NCBI GenBank assembly: GCA_017561285.1
Contig: JAFZDG010000350.1
Span: 1 to 8,049 of the forward strand
Origin: Bacteroidaceae bacterium
GTDB taxonomy: Bacteria > Bacteroidota > Bacteroidia > Bacteroidales > Barnesiellaceae_A
Reading direction: 5' to 3'
Length of the DNA: 8,049 nucleotides
The translations under genes and the position numbers were made by a program. This document shows positions 1 through 6,599 of this stretch, piece after piece (position 1 is the first letter of the stretch; every line of letters begins with the position of its first letter). Under the pieces are notes generated by a model. It was not told the DNA's origin. It saw only the letters and a list, made by a program, of their open reading frames with translations, and ran no database searches.

Positions 1-1005
1 ATTGTATGCATCGTGTCACTGCTTGCAGTAGGATATAAAGCACTTGCACTCATCGCATTGGAGATGGTATTGAATATAGCCATCGTAATAGCTACCTACA
101 TATATGTGCGCCGCCATGTAGTCCGCAAGAACCTATACGCCCCACAACCATTACCCTTGCGTCCGATACTGCAATATAGCGGTTGGATTGCCCTATATGC
201 TACCACTTGCGCACTGCAATGGAGTGCCGCAACCATCATAGCCGGTACGCACTTCGATGCAGCTACCGTAGGTGTGGTGGGCATTGGTATTATGATAGGC
301 ACTATGTATGGCTATCTGGCCGAAACCATAAACCGAATGACACTGCCTCGTGCATCGCGTCTGATGGCAGGCAATGCCAACGGTAGTGATATTACAGCCG
401 ATATGGTGCTTATAGGCCGATTGATAGCCATACCGCTGATAGCCATTTTGAGCACATTTGCTCTCTTTGGCAACACATTTATACAATTATGGGCCGGAGA
501 GGGATACGAACAAGCCTATACCATAGCCCTTGTAATGATGGCATCGTGGACCATACAGCTATCGCAAGAATACGGAACGTCGCTACTCGAAGCCAAAGGG
601 ATGGTGCGTACAATTTCAGTTATCAATTTTATATGTATCTTTGCAGGCGTAATAGCATCGTATATTGCAGCGCGACATTGGGGTATAGTGGGTATGATAT
701 GCGCAATTGCCGGCGGCACATTGGTTGCCACAATAGCCAACGGCCTCTACTATAGCCGGAAACTACCGTTACAATTGTATTGCTACTACAAACAGGTATA
801 TGGCAAACTGGTAGGAGTTACGACTGTATGCGTCACACTGTGTCATATAGTGCAGCACTACATTATCCACACCAGCTCGTGGATATGGCTCATAGGCAGT
901 GGGGGTGCATATATTATAATGTATAGCATAGCAATATACTGCTGCGTACTAAACAAAGACGAAAGGCAAGTAATAAAAAAATATGTACGACTCGGTAAAG
1001 GATAA
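1..1005 (+). CDS. Wzx-like polysaccharide flippase, C-terminal part (5' end outside window)
   Basis: The frame is open from base 1. A GTG at 13 could be read as a start, but the preceding codons are also coding, so the gene most likely begins before the window. The 334 visible residues are very hydrophobic, with about nine predicted membrane helices. Counted from the GTG at 13 they fall near residues 4–32, 50–75, 80–100, 131–155, 164–182, 197–217, 222–245, 265–283 and 291–312. Short basic loops lie between them. This is the architecture of the MOP/MATE-fold family that flips undecaprenyl-linked O-antigen or capsule repeat units across the inner membrane; whole members have 12–14 helices and 420–500 residues, so roughly two thirds is present. 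The stop codon lies inside the start of the next gene, a glycosyltransferase, as expected in a surface-polysaccharide operon. The substrate cannot be deduced. A sister MOP exporter is possible; the glycosyltransferase neighbour favours Wzx. Confidence 0.85.
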   Translation: MVCIVSLLAVGYKALALIALEMVLNIAIVIATYIYVRRHVVRKNLYAPQPLPLRPILQYSGWIALYATTCALQWSAATIIAGTHFDAATVGVVGIGIMIGTMYGYLAETINRMTLPRASRLMAGNANGSDITADMVLIGRLIAIPLIAILSTFALFGNTFIQLWAGEGYEQAYTIALVMMASWTIQLSQEYGTSLLEAKGMVRTISVINFICIFAGVIASYIAARHWGIVGMICAIAGGTLVATIANGLYYSRKLPLQLYCYYKQVYGKLVGVTTVCVTLCHIVQHYIIHTSSWIWLIGSGGAYIIMYSIAIYCCVLNKDERQVIKKYVRLGKG

Positions 1006-1813
1006 AAGAGACTCAAACACACCCACCGTATCGGTGGTAATGGGCGTGTACAATAACTCAACAACCTTAGCAAAGGCTGTTGAGTCTATCGTGTCGCAAA
1101 CCTATACCGACTGGGAACTGATTATATGCGATGATGCATCGACCGATGACAGCTACCAACAAGCCTGTCGCTTGGCACAACTCGACAAGCGCATAACCGT
1201 ACTGCGCAACGACCATAATGCCGGTTGCAATATGGTGCTCAACAGATGTATCGAAGAGGCTTGCGGCGAGTATATTGCCATTATGGATAGCGACGACATA
1301 GCACTTCCCACCCGGCTCGAAAAGGAGGTAGATATTCTTCGCAACAATCCACAATACACCATTGTTGGAGCAGCATTGATACACTTCAATGAGAAGGGCG
1401 ACTTTATGACTTTACGTTACAAAGAACGCCCTCGACCTACCGACTTCACTTATGGCATTACCCATGCCCATCCTTGCTGTATGATACGCCGCAAAGCCCT
1501 AATGGAGATAGGATTGTACCAAAGCCATCGCTTTATGCACCGCGTGGAGGACTATTACCTGTTGGCCCGCTTATATGCTTGCGGATACAGAGGCTACAAC
1601 CTGCAAGAACCACTCCTTCGCTACCGCGATGATGCCAACTCATTTGCCCGCCGCACCTGGAGAAACCGCCGCAACGAGGTATATACCTACTATCAGGCAT
1701 TCAGAGCCTTGAGACTCCCTATTTGGCATTATATAAAACTACTGCGCCCCATACTGGTAGGTATGCTGCCCCGCCCCATCTACAGCTATCTGCATCGCAG
1801 ACCTTGGCTATAA
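983..1813 (+). CDS. Family 2 glycosyltransferase (GT-A fold)
   Basis: This 276-residue protein has the GT2 signature in order. A first beta strand with VSVVMGVYN is at residues 16–24, and the nucleotide-binding acidic pair CDDASTDDS at 49–57. The metal-binding DSDD motif is at 102–105 (residues 102–104 are the DxD), and HRVEDYYLLAR at 186–196 carries the ED pair that usually supplies the catalytic base. It should transfer a sugar from a nucleotide donor to a lipid-linked oligosaccharide at the cytoplasmic face of the inner membrane; donor and acceptor are not predictable. The C-terminal 60 residues are basic and aromatic and may lie on the membrane. The ATG at 983 puts 15 residues before the first strand, and no other ATG lies between it and the motif. 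It overlaps the flippase gene by 23 bases, which implies one transcript and possibly coupled translation. It appears to be the last gene of the polysaccharide cluster, because the next genes run the opposite way. Confidence 0.92.
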   Translation: MYDSVKDKRDSNTPTVSVVMGVYNNSTTLAKAVESIVSQTYTDWELIICDDASTDDSYQQACRLAQLDKRITVLRNDHNAGCNMVLNRCIEEACGEYIAIMDSDDIALPTRLEKEVDILRNNPQYTIVGAALIHFNEKGDFMTLRYKERPRPTDFTYGITHAHPCCMIRRKALMEIGLYQSHRFMHRVEDYYLLARLYACGYRGYNLQEPLLRYRDDANSFARRTWRNRRNEVYTYYQAFRALRLPIWHYIKLLRPILVGMLPRPIYSYLHRRPWL

Positions 1814-1845
1814 AAATCGCATCAGAATCTGCATCCTCTCCAGCA

Positions 1846-2343
1846 TTAGAAATAACTACCTCGGCGACGCATACCGCCACAGGCGAGGTAAACATCGTGT
1901 AATGCCATTGCAACCGAAGCATCATAAATCTGATGCTGTCGCATAGCTACATCGGGCAAGCGGTTCTCATACCAATGCCAAAGAATATATGCCACCACAG
2001 CTCGCTGCAACTCGTGCATGATGAGCGAATCGACACCTTTTTTACGCCCCACCGGCAACTTAAGAACAATTACATACGGTTCGTCATCATATTGCGTGCC
2101 ATCAACCGCATAGGCCGACAAACGCGATACTATATCAACAAAAGCTTTTGTAATATATGTGGCAATAAAATGCTTATCATCTTCGGCCAAAATAAACGAT
2201 GTAACCATAGGCTTTTCTACAGCGACATCATAGAGCGAACGGGCTATATAGGAACTCTCGGCAGTAAGCACATCTTCAATGCTCTGATAGGTAAAAGAGT
2301 AAGTAACCTCTTCGTAATTCGAATCTTTTTTATTTTCCATCAT
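1846..2343 (-). CDS. Hypothetical protein, possibly phage-derived; second gene of a two-gene unit
   Basis: I do not recognise this 165-residue protein with confidence. The first 40 residues are acidic and polar with no signal peptide. The middle alternates hydrophobic and charged residues (for example FIATYITKAFVDIVSRLSAY), which suggests helices. A short strand-like stretch with YVIVLKLPVG follows. The C-terminal third is amphipathic helix rich in aromatics (YILWHWYENRLP), and the protein ends in a basic tail, GGMRRRGSYF. From memory, a hydrophobic helical C-terminus containing W/Y-rich turns and ending in an arginine cluster plus aromatic tail recalls small structural or connector-like proteins of Bacteroidales prophages; this is only an impression. 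It starts inside the 3' end of the upstream gene (14-base overlap) and is probably co-translated with it. ATG codons at 2343 and 2340 are both possible starts. It converges on the glycosyltransferase gene with only 32 bases between the stop codons and no clear hairpin there. Confidence 0.75.
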   Translation of the reverse strand: MMENKKDSNYEEVTYSFTYQSIEDVLTAESSYIARSLYDVAVEKPMVTSFILAEDDKHFIATYITKAFVDIVSRLSAYAVDGTQYDDEPYVIVLKLPVGRKKGVDSLIMHELQRAVVAYILWHWYENRLPDVAMRQHQIYDASVAMALHDVYLACGGMRRRGSYF

Positions 2344-2782
2344 TCATATTGTTAATAAGGGTTTTACAACATCTTCTTTGTCGTTGGCGACGCATTGCGC
2401 ACAACATATTATAGGCACTCTTCTCACTGATATAAAATCGAGGCGCAGGGAACTCCGATAATACTGCCATCAACGCCCCATTGAAGTCATCGGCATATCT
2501 TTTATGCCTACGTTGGTAGTCGATGGTAAGGCGGGCTATATCGGCATACATCCGCATTTTCAGCTCATTGTGACAATCGACAGGTTGCCCTCGCAGCAGG
2601 GCACTCACATTGCGCCGAGCCATTTCGTAAGTAATATAAAACTTAGGAGCCGGGCTATTGACCGTCAGCCCAACCAACTCTTTGGGCGACATATAAAGTG
2701 CCTTACGCCCTTGCTCCTTCACAACCTTTTCGTAGGCACATACAAAGTCACGTTCAAAGTCATCACGAAAATACATTTTCAT
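2330..2782 (-). CDS. Hypothetical protein with duplicated PAP[K/R]FYI module; first gene of a two-gene unit
   Basis: This 150-residue basic protein has no signal peptide or membrane segment. It is built from two related halves: residues 44–65 (PAPKFYIT followed by a helix ending LLRG) and 112–133 (PAPRFYIS followed by a helix ending MRRQ) align without gaps at an offset of 68. The six residues P, A, P, F, Y and I are identical in both, and a leucine eight residues before each core (36 and 104) also matches. Each half seems to be a helix, then the PAP-FYI turn, then an arginine-bearing helix. The C-terminus (131–140) is a run of Arg, Gln and Cys. I recall similar APRFYV-type sequences among uncharacterised Bacteroidales proteins in mobile regions, but cannot name a family. 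A nucleic-acid-binding role is conceivable from the basic charge and the helix after each motif, but unproven. It is preceded by a strong promoter match and followed, with overlap, by the 165-residue gene. The ATG at 2782 is chosen; another ATG two codons in is possible. Confidence 0.8.
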   Translation of the reverse strand: MKMYFRDDFERDFVCAYEKVVKEQGRKALYMSPKELVGLTVNSPAPKFYITYEMARRNVSALLRGQPVDCHNELKMRMYADIARLTIDYQRRHKRYADDFNGALMAVLSEFPAPRFYISEKSAYNMLCAMRRQRQRRCCKTLINNMNDGK

Positions 2783-2839
2783 ACTTATTACACTTAATCA
2801 TTATTACACAAACATTGTTACTATCGCTATGCGACAGGG

Positions 2840-2872
2840 CAAAGATAATACAAGAATGGTAGTTTTACCAAA
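2840..2872 (-). promoter_or_regulatory. Bacteroidota-type promoter for the two hypothetical genes
   Basis: Read on the minus strand, TTTG (2872–2869) is followed after exactly 21 bases by TATCTTTG (2847–2840). This matches the Bacteroidota sigma-ABfr pattern TTTG, 19–21 bases, TAnnTTTG at every fixed position. Transcription would start near 2833 and give a leader of about 50 bases before the ATG at 2782. A 14-base palindrome (2857–2870) sits in the spacer and touches the −33 box, so a bound protein would block RNA polymerase. Confidence 0.7.
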
Positions 2873-2906
2873 TATTTTTATGGTATTTTTACCATTTATT
2901 TTACCA
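2857..2906. repeat. Tandem palindromes TGGTA-N4-TACCA, putative operator
   Basis: Two perfect inverted repeats with 5-base arms and a 4-base T-rich centre lie at 2857–2870 (TGGTAGTTTTACCA) and 2881–2894 (TGGTATTTTTACCA). Their centres are 24 bases apart. A third half-site, TACCA preceded by TTTT, is at 2902–2906, 12 bases after the matching half of the second palindrome. The first lies in the minus-strand promoter spacer and the others just upstream of its −33 box. They also lie 60–110 bases upstream of the start of the plus-strand promoter-like box at 2965. The arrangement resembles a dimer-binding operator rather than a hairpin, since the stems are short and AT-rich. No recognisable repressor gene is adjacent. 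Confidence 0.55.
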
Positions 2907-2964
2907 CTTAAATTTATTGCTTTAAAATAGAATTGTTTAACACTTTTTTTTCGCAAAAATTGAC

Positions 2965-2972
2965 TACATTTG
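2965..2972 (+). promoter_or_regulatory. Putative −7 box for the GSCFA–murF/alr unit
   Basis: TACATTTG fits the Bacteroidota −7 consensus TAnnTTTG and lies 20 bases before the ATG at 2993, giving a very short leader. No clean TTTG −33 box is found at 19–21 bases; the region upstream is a T-run (2944–2951) in an AT-rich stretch. Weaker than the divergent promoter at 2840–2872. Confidence 0.45.
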
Positions 2973-2992
2973 AAGATGTAAAATGAGCAAAT

Positions 2993-3985
2993 ATGAAATG
3001 GAGCACACCCATAGCTATTGAAGAGAAAAAAGGCTATCTACAGCACGGTAGCCCAATGCTGTTTATTGGTTCGTGCTTCGCCGACAATGTTGGCGAATAT
3101 CTACAAAAGGCGAAATTCGACATAGAGATAAACCCTTTTGGCACATTATACAACCCCGAGTCGATAGCAATGGCACTCGACCGCCTTATGAGCGGACAAT
3201 CATACAACATAAATGAGCTGCAAAGGAGTGGTGATATATGGTATTCATACCATCACCATGGTAAATTTTCAAGCACATCGGCCGAGACTACTTTGCAAAG
3301 CATCAATAGTAGCTATGAGAGGGCTGCGACAATGCTGAAACGTTGTCAACGTCTCATCATCACATTTGGTACAGCCTACGCATATAGATTGAGAAACAGC
3401 GGCGAAACGGTAGCCAACTGCCACAAGCAACCGGCACAACTCTTTGACCGCACACGCCTGCAAGTAGAAGAGATAGTGGTACGCTGGCAAGAGCTGCTAA
3501 AAAGGCTCAAAAGCTATGCTCCACAATGCGAAATAATATTCACAGTAAGCCCCATACGCCATATGAGCGATGGCGCACACAACAACCAACTAAGCAAATC
3601 GACACTGCTACTCGCAACCGACCAACTGTGCCGCATCTATACCGACTTCTGCCACTATTTTCCGGCCTACGAGATTGTACTCGATGAGTTACGCGATTAC
3701 CGTTTCTATGCTGATGATATGGCGCACCCTTCGCAACAAGCCGTAGCATACATCTGCGAGCGACTTGCCGACACCTACTTTACTGACGAAACTCGTAACC
3801 TTGCCGAACGCTGCCTGAAAATAGATCGCAGCATACACCACCGCCCCCTCAACGGTACAGACAACGATGCTTACCAACAGTTTGTGCTCAAACTTATAGC
3901 GCAAATGCAGCAAACAGAAGAGGCCAACAAAGGCATAGACTACCACAAGGAAATAGAGAAAATGAAACAACAAATATCACTATAA
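2993..3985 (+). CDS. GSCFA-domain protein (SGNH-hydrolase-like)
   Basis: The family-naming motif GSCFA is at residues 26–30, just after the first hydrophobic strand. Conserved blocks follow: TFGTAYAYRL, then VANCHKQPAQLFDR, then FTVSPIRHMSDGAHNNQLSKS, and finally RDYRFYADDMAHPSQQA. The fold is SGNH/GDSL-like. Ser27 could be the nucleophile and D242-M-A-H245 resembles the DxxH of the catalytic triad, so an esterase or acyl-transfer activity is plausible though the biochemistry is not established. At 330 residues it is about the usual family length. There is no signal peptide, so the protein is probably cytoplasmic. The MurF/Alr gene begins one base after its stop, so the two are almost certainly one operon and may be translationally coupled. 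This suggests, but does not prove, a role near the cell envelope. The start at 2993 is the only ATG upstream of the conserved blocks that keeps the whole N-terminus. Confidence 0.92.
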   Translation: MKWSTPIAIEEKKGYLQHGSPMLFIGSCFADNVGEYLQKAKFDIEINPFGTLYNPESIAMALDRLMSGQSYNINELQRSGDIWYSYHHHGKFSSTSAETTLQSINSSYERAATMLKRCQRLIITFGTAYAYRLRNSGETVANCHKQPAQLFDRTRLQVEEIVVRWQELLKRLKSYAPQCEIIFTVSPIRHMSDGAHNNQLSKSTLLLATDQLCRIYTDFCHYFPAYEIVLDELRDYRFYADDMAHPSQQAVAYICERLADTYFTDETRNLAERCLKIDRSIHHRPLNGTDNDAYQQFVLKLIAQMQQTEEANKGIDYHKEIEKMKQQISL

Positions 3986-3986
3986 G

Positions 3987-6455
3987 ATGAATTATACAAC
4001 TTCGCAAATTGCAACAATCATCAAGGCAACGTGCAACATATACACCGATTGCCAGCTATCGGTACTACTCACCGACAGCCGTTCGCTGACGTTTCCCGAA
4101 GAGAGTATATTCTTCGCCCTCGTAACCGAACGAAACGATGGACATCGATATATCAAAGAGTTGTATGACAAAGGTGTACGCAACTTTGTCATCAATTACA
4201 AACCAGCCGAAGCCAACGAAATGCCGGAGGCCAATTTCTTGCAAGTAACCAATACACTGGCTGCTATGCAAATGCTTGCCGCCTACCATCGTCGACAATT
4301 TGACATACCGGTCATCGGCATCACCGGCAGTAACGGTAAGACATCGGTGAAAGAGTGGTTACACCAACTATTGCAAGACGACTACAACATTGTACGCTCT
4401 CCCCGCAGCTACAACTCACAGACCGGAGTTCCCCTTTCGGTGTGGCAAATGAACGAAAAAACCGAACTGGCACTCTTTGAGGCCGGCATATCACGCCCCG
4501 ATGAGATGCACCGTCTCGAAGAGATAATACATCCCACTATCGGACTGATTACCAACATTGGCGATGCGCACCAAGAGGGTTTTGCCTCGGTACAACAAAA
4601 ATGCTTAGAGAAACTTACGCTGCTACAAGGTTGCGATTGCATTATTTATGATGGTGATAACGAAATCATTCGCGACTGCATAGAAAAGCGATGCTTGGGT
4701 GCATACGAAATAGCCTGGTCGCGCAAAGACCGCGACAAACCGTTGTATATCTCGACTATAGAGAAAGGTAACAACACTACAACTATACGCTACACCTACT
4801 TGCAATATCCGCTTGAGATTACGATTCCTTACACCGATGATGCATCGATACAAAATGCCATACACTGTCTGGCTATTATGCTATACCTCAACCGCAAACA
4901 CGATGTAATAAGTGAGCGTATGCAGAAACTCGAGCCATTGGCTATGCGTATGGAGGTGAAAGAAGGAAACAACAACTGCTTGATAATCAACGACAGTTAC
5001 AACAGCGATATGGATTCGTTGACTATCGCACTCGACTTTCAGGCCCGCCGCGCTGCCACAGGCAATATGAAACGTACCCTCATCCTTTCCGATATATTTC
5101 AAACCGGATTGCCACCGGCAGCCCTCTACCGCAAGGTATCAGATTTGCTCAAACGCAAAGGCATAGAACGCCTTATAGGTATTGGCCCCATCATCTCGGA
5201 CAACGCATACCTCTTTGATATCGAAAAAGAGTTCTACAACAGTACTCGGGAATTTAACGAAGCCCTTACCCCCAATATGTTCCACAACGAGCTAATACTT
5301 ATCAAGGGCGCACGTGACTTCCATTTCGAACTTATCTCGGAGGCATTGGAGCTAAAACAACACGAAACCATTCTGGAGGTCAACCTCGATGCTCTTGTAA
5401 ACAACCTTAACAGCTACCGCAGCCTATTGCACCCCGAAACCAAAGTTGTGTGTATGGTGAAAGCATTTGGCTACGGTGCAGGTTCGTATGAGATAGCCAA
5501 GACACTGCAAGAACATGGCGTTGACTACTTAGCCGTTGCCGTAGCCGATGAAGGAGCCGAGCTGCGCAAAGCCGGCATCACAATGCCCATTATTGTGATG
5601 AACCCCGAGATAAGCAGTTTCCGCACATTATTCAGCTATCGTCTTGAGCCGGAGATTTATAGCTTCAACCTACTCAACGCACTACTTGCCGAAGGCGAAA
5701 AATTGGGCGTATCGGGCTACCCCATTCATATCAAAATCGACTCGGGTATGCACCGACTCGGATTTACCGAGAATCAAATAGATGAGTTGGCCGGTATTAT
5801 GCAATCTCAGATCGTACTGATGGCACGATCGGTATTTACCCATTTGGCCGGTAGTGACGAAGAGGCTCACGACAACTATACCCAACAACAAATAGCCACC
5901 TTCACCCGATGTGCCGATCGCATACAGAGTGCATCGAAACACAAAGTACTGCGCCATGCGCTCAATACAGCCGGTATCAGCCGCTTTACCGAGCACCAAA
6001 TGGATATGGTACGCCTCGGTATAGGTCTGTATGGTGTATCGCCAATAGCATGTCAACAAATACTGCGACCGGTAAGCACCCTTAAAACAACCATATTACA
6101 AATACACGAATATGAGGCCGGCGACACAATAGGTTATGGCCGTAACGGTGTGCTCACCCGCCCATCGCGCATCGCAGCCATACCCATAGGATATGCCGAT
6201 GGGTTCGATCGCAGACTGGGCAACAGACGCGGAGAGGTACTTGTTAACGGCCACCGCGCACCCATTGTGGGCAATGTATGTATGGATATATGTATGATAG
6301 ATGTTACTGACATTCCGTGCAACGAAGGCGACCGCGTAGAGATATTTGGCGAGCATATACCGGTGCAAGAGATTGCACAACGACTCGACACCATACCGTA
6401 TGAGATATTGACCTCCATATCGAGCCGCGTGAAGCGTGTGTATTACAGAGAATAA
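3987..6455 (+). CDS. murF-alr: Bifunctional UDP-MurNAc-tripeptide–D-Ala-D-Ala ligase / alanine racemase
   Basis: The 822 residues join two enzymes of peptidoglycan precursor synthesis. Residues 1 to about 450 are MurF. The N-terminal UDP-precursor domain is followed by the ATP-binding P-loop GITGSNGKTS at 111–120 (Lys118), then LITNIGDAHQEGF with the conserved His, and then the C-terminal ligase domain with INDSYNSDMDS. From about 455 the protein is a fold-III, PLP-dependent alanine racemase. MVKAFGYGAG at 490–499 contains the PLP lysine (Lys492). IGYGR at 715–719 carries the catalytic tyrosine (Tyr717), and NVCMD is the substrate-site motif. The racemase makes D-Ala from L-Ala, and MurF adds D-Ala-D-Ala to UDP-MurNAc-tripeptide in the cytoplasm; the Ddl step between them is encoded elsewhere. 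Both halves look intact. This fusion is typical of Bacteroidetes. The start is one base after the GSCFA stop codon, so the gene depends on the promoter of that gene. A perfect hairpin follows 23 bases after the stop. Confidence 0.96.
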   Translation: MNYTTSQIATIIKATCNIYTDCQLSVLLTDSRSLTFPEESIFFALVTERNDGHRYIKELYDKGVRNFVINYKPAEANEMPEANFLQVTNTLAAMQMLAAYHRRQFDIPVIGITGSNGKTSVKEWLHQLLQDDYNIVRSPRSYNSQTGVPLSVWQMNEKTELALFEAGISRPDEMHRLEEIIHPTIGLITNIGDAHQEGFASVQQKCLEKLTLLQGCDCIIYDGDNEIIRDCIEKRCLGAYEIAWSRKDRDKPLYISTIEKGNNTTTIRYTYLQYPLEITIPYTDDASIQNAIHCLAIMLYLNRKHDVISERMQKLEPLAMRMEVKEGNNNCLIINDSYNSDMDSLTIALDFQARRAATGNMKRTLILSDIFQTGLPPAALYRKVSDLLKRKGIERLIGIGPIISDNAYLFDIEKEFYNSTREFNEALTPNMFHNELILIKGARDFHFELISEALELKQHETILEVNLDALVNNLNSYRSLLHPETKVVCMVKAFGYGAGSYEIAKTLQEHGVDYLAVAVADEGAELRKAGITMPIIVMNPEISSFRTLFSYRLEPEIYSFNLLNALLAEGEKLGVSGYPIHIKIDSGMHRLGFTENQIDELAGIMQSQIVLMARSVFTHLAGSDEEAHDNYTQQQIATFTRCADRIQSASKHKVLRHALNTAGISRFTEHQMDMVRLGIGLYGVSPIACQQILRPVSTLKTTILQIHEYEAGDTIGYGRNGVLTRPSRIAAIPIGYADGFDRRLGNRRGEVLVNGHRAPIVGNVCMDICMIDVTDIPCNEGDRVEIFGEHIPVQEIAQRLDTIPYEILTSISSRVKRVYYRE

Positions 6456-6478
6456 GAAATACACCGAATAAAAGACCA

Positions 6479-6526
6479 ATAACAAAGAGGCGCAATGAAA
6501 CATACATCACTGCGCCTCTTTGTTAT
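6479..6526 (+). terminator. Hairpin terminator after murF-alr
   Basis: A perfect 16-bp inverted repeat (6479–6494 with 6511–6526; arm ATAACAAAGAGGCGCA) encloses a 16-base loop. The GC-rich core GAGGCGCA/TGCGCCTC is flanked by A- and T-rich ends, so the 3' arm ends in CTTTGTTAT rather than a clean U-tract. It lies 23 bases past the stop of murF-alr and before the promoter-like box of the next gene. The unusually large loop and weak U-run make termination efficiency uncertain; mRNA 3' end protection is an alternative role. Confidence 0.7.
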
Positions 6527-6564
6527 AAAATCATAATAACCCTATAGATATTAACTTATTATTG

Positions 6565-6572
6565 TACCTTTG
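6565..6572 (+). promoter_or_regulatory. Putative −7 box for the DedA gene
   Basis: TACCTTTG is one of the commonest forms of the Bacteroidota TAnnTTTG box. It lies downstream of the hairpin and 27 bases before the ATG at 6600. No TTTG −33 box is present at the expected distance. It implies that the DedA gene is transcribed separately from murF-alr. Confidence 0.55.
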
Positions 6573-6599
6573 CAGCCTAATTTATAAAATGCCTTATAT

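Noticed and set aside
13..15. GTG at 13 as the true start of the flippase gene.
   Set aside because: The frame is open to base 1 and the protein would lack the N-terminal helices of the family, so the gene is truncated by the window.
1919..1940. Short hairpin GCATCA-N6-TGATGC near the 3' end of the 165-residue gene, possibly a terminator for the glycosyltransferase transcript.
   Set aside because: It lies within a coding region, has only 6 bp of stem and no following T-run.
1933..2797. Plus-strand open frames opposite the two minus-strand genes (1933–2355 and 2504–2797).
   Set aside because: Their translations show no domain-like pattern, while the minus-strand frames have an overlapping start/stop, a promoter and an internal repeat. 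They are antisense shadows.
1936..2837. A 12-base sequence (CTGTCGCATAGC at 1936–1947) recurs inverted at 2826–2837, bracketing most of the two hypothetical genes like terminal inverted repeats.
   Set aside because: About two 12-base inverted matches are expected by chance in 8 kb. One copy lies inside a coding region, and there are no target-site duplications or transposase.
2857..2906. The repeated TGGTA/TACCA units as a short CRISPR-like array.
   Set aside because: The units are 5-base palindromic arms with no spacers of constant length and no cas genes; an operator explains them better.
6096..6503. Long minus-strand open frame of 135 codons opposite the racemase end.
   Set aside because: It lies antisense to conserved racemase motifs and runs through the hairpin; its composition is typical of a shadow frame.
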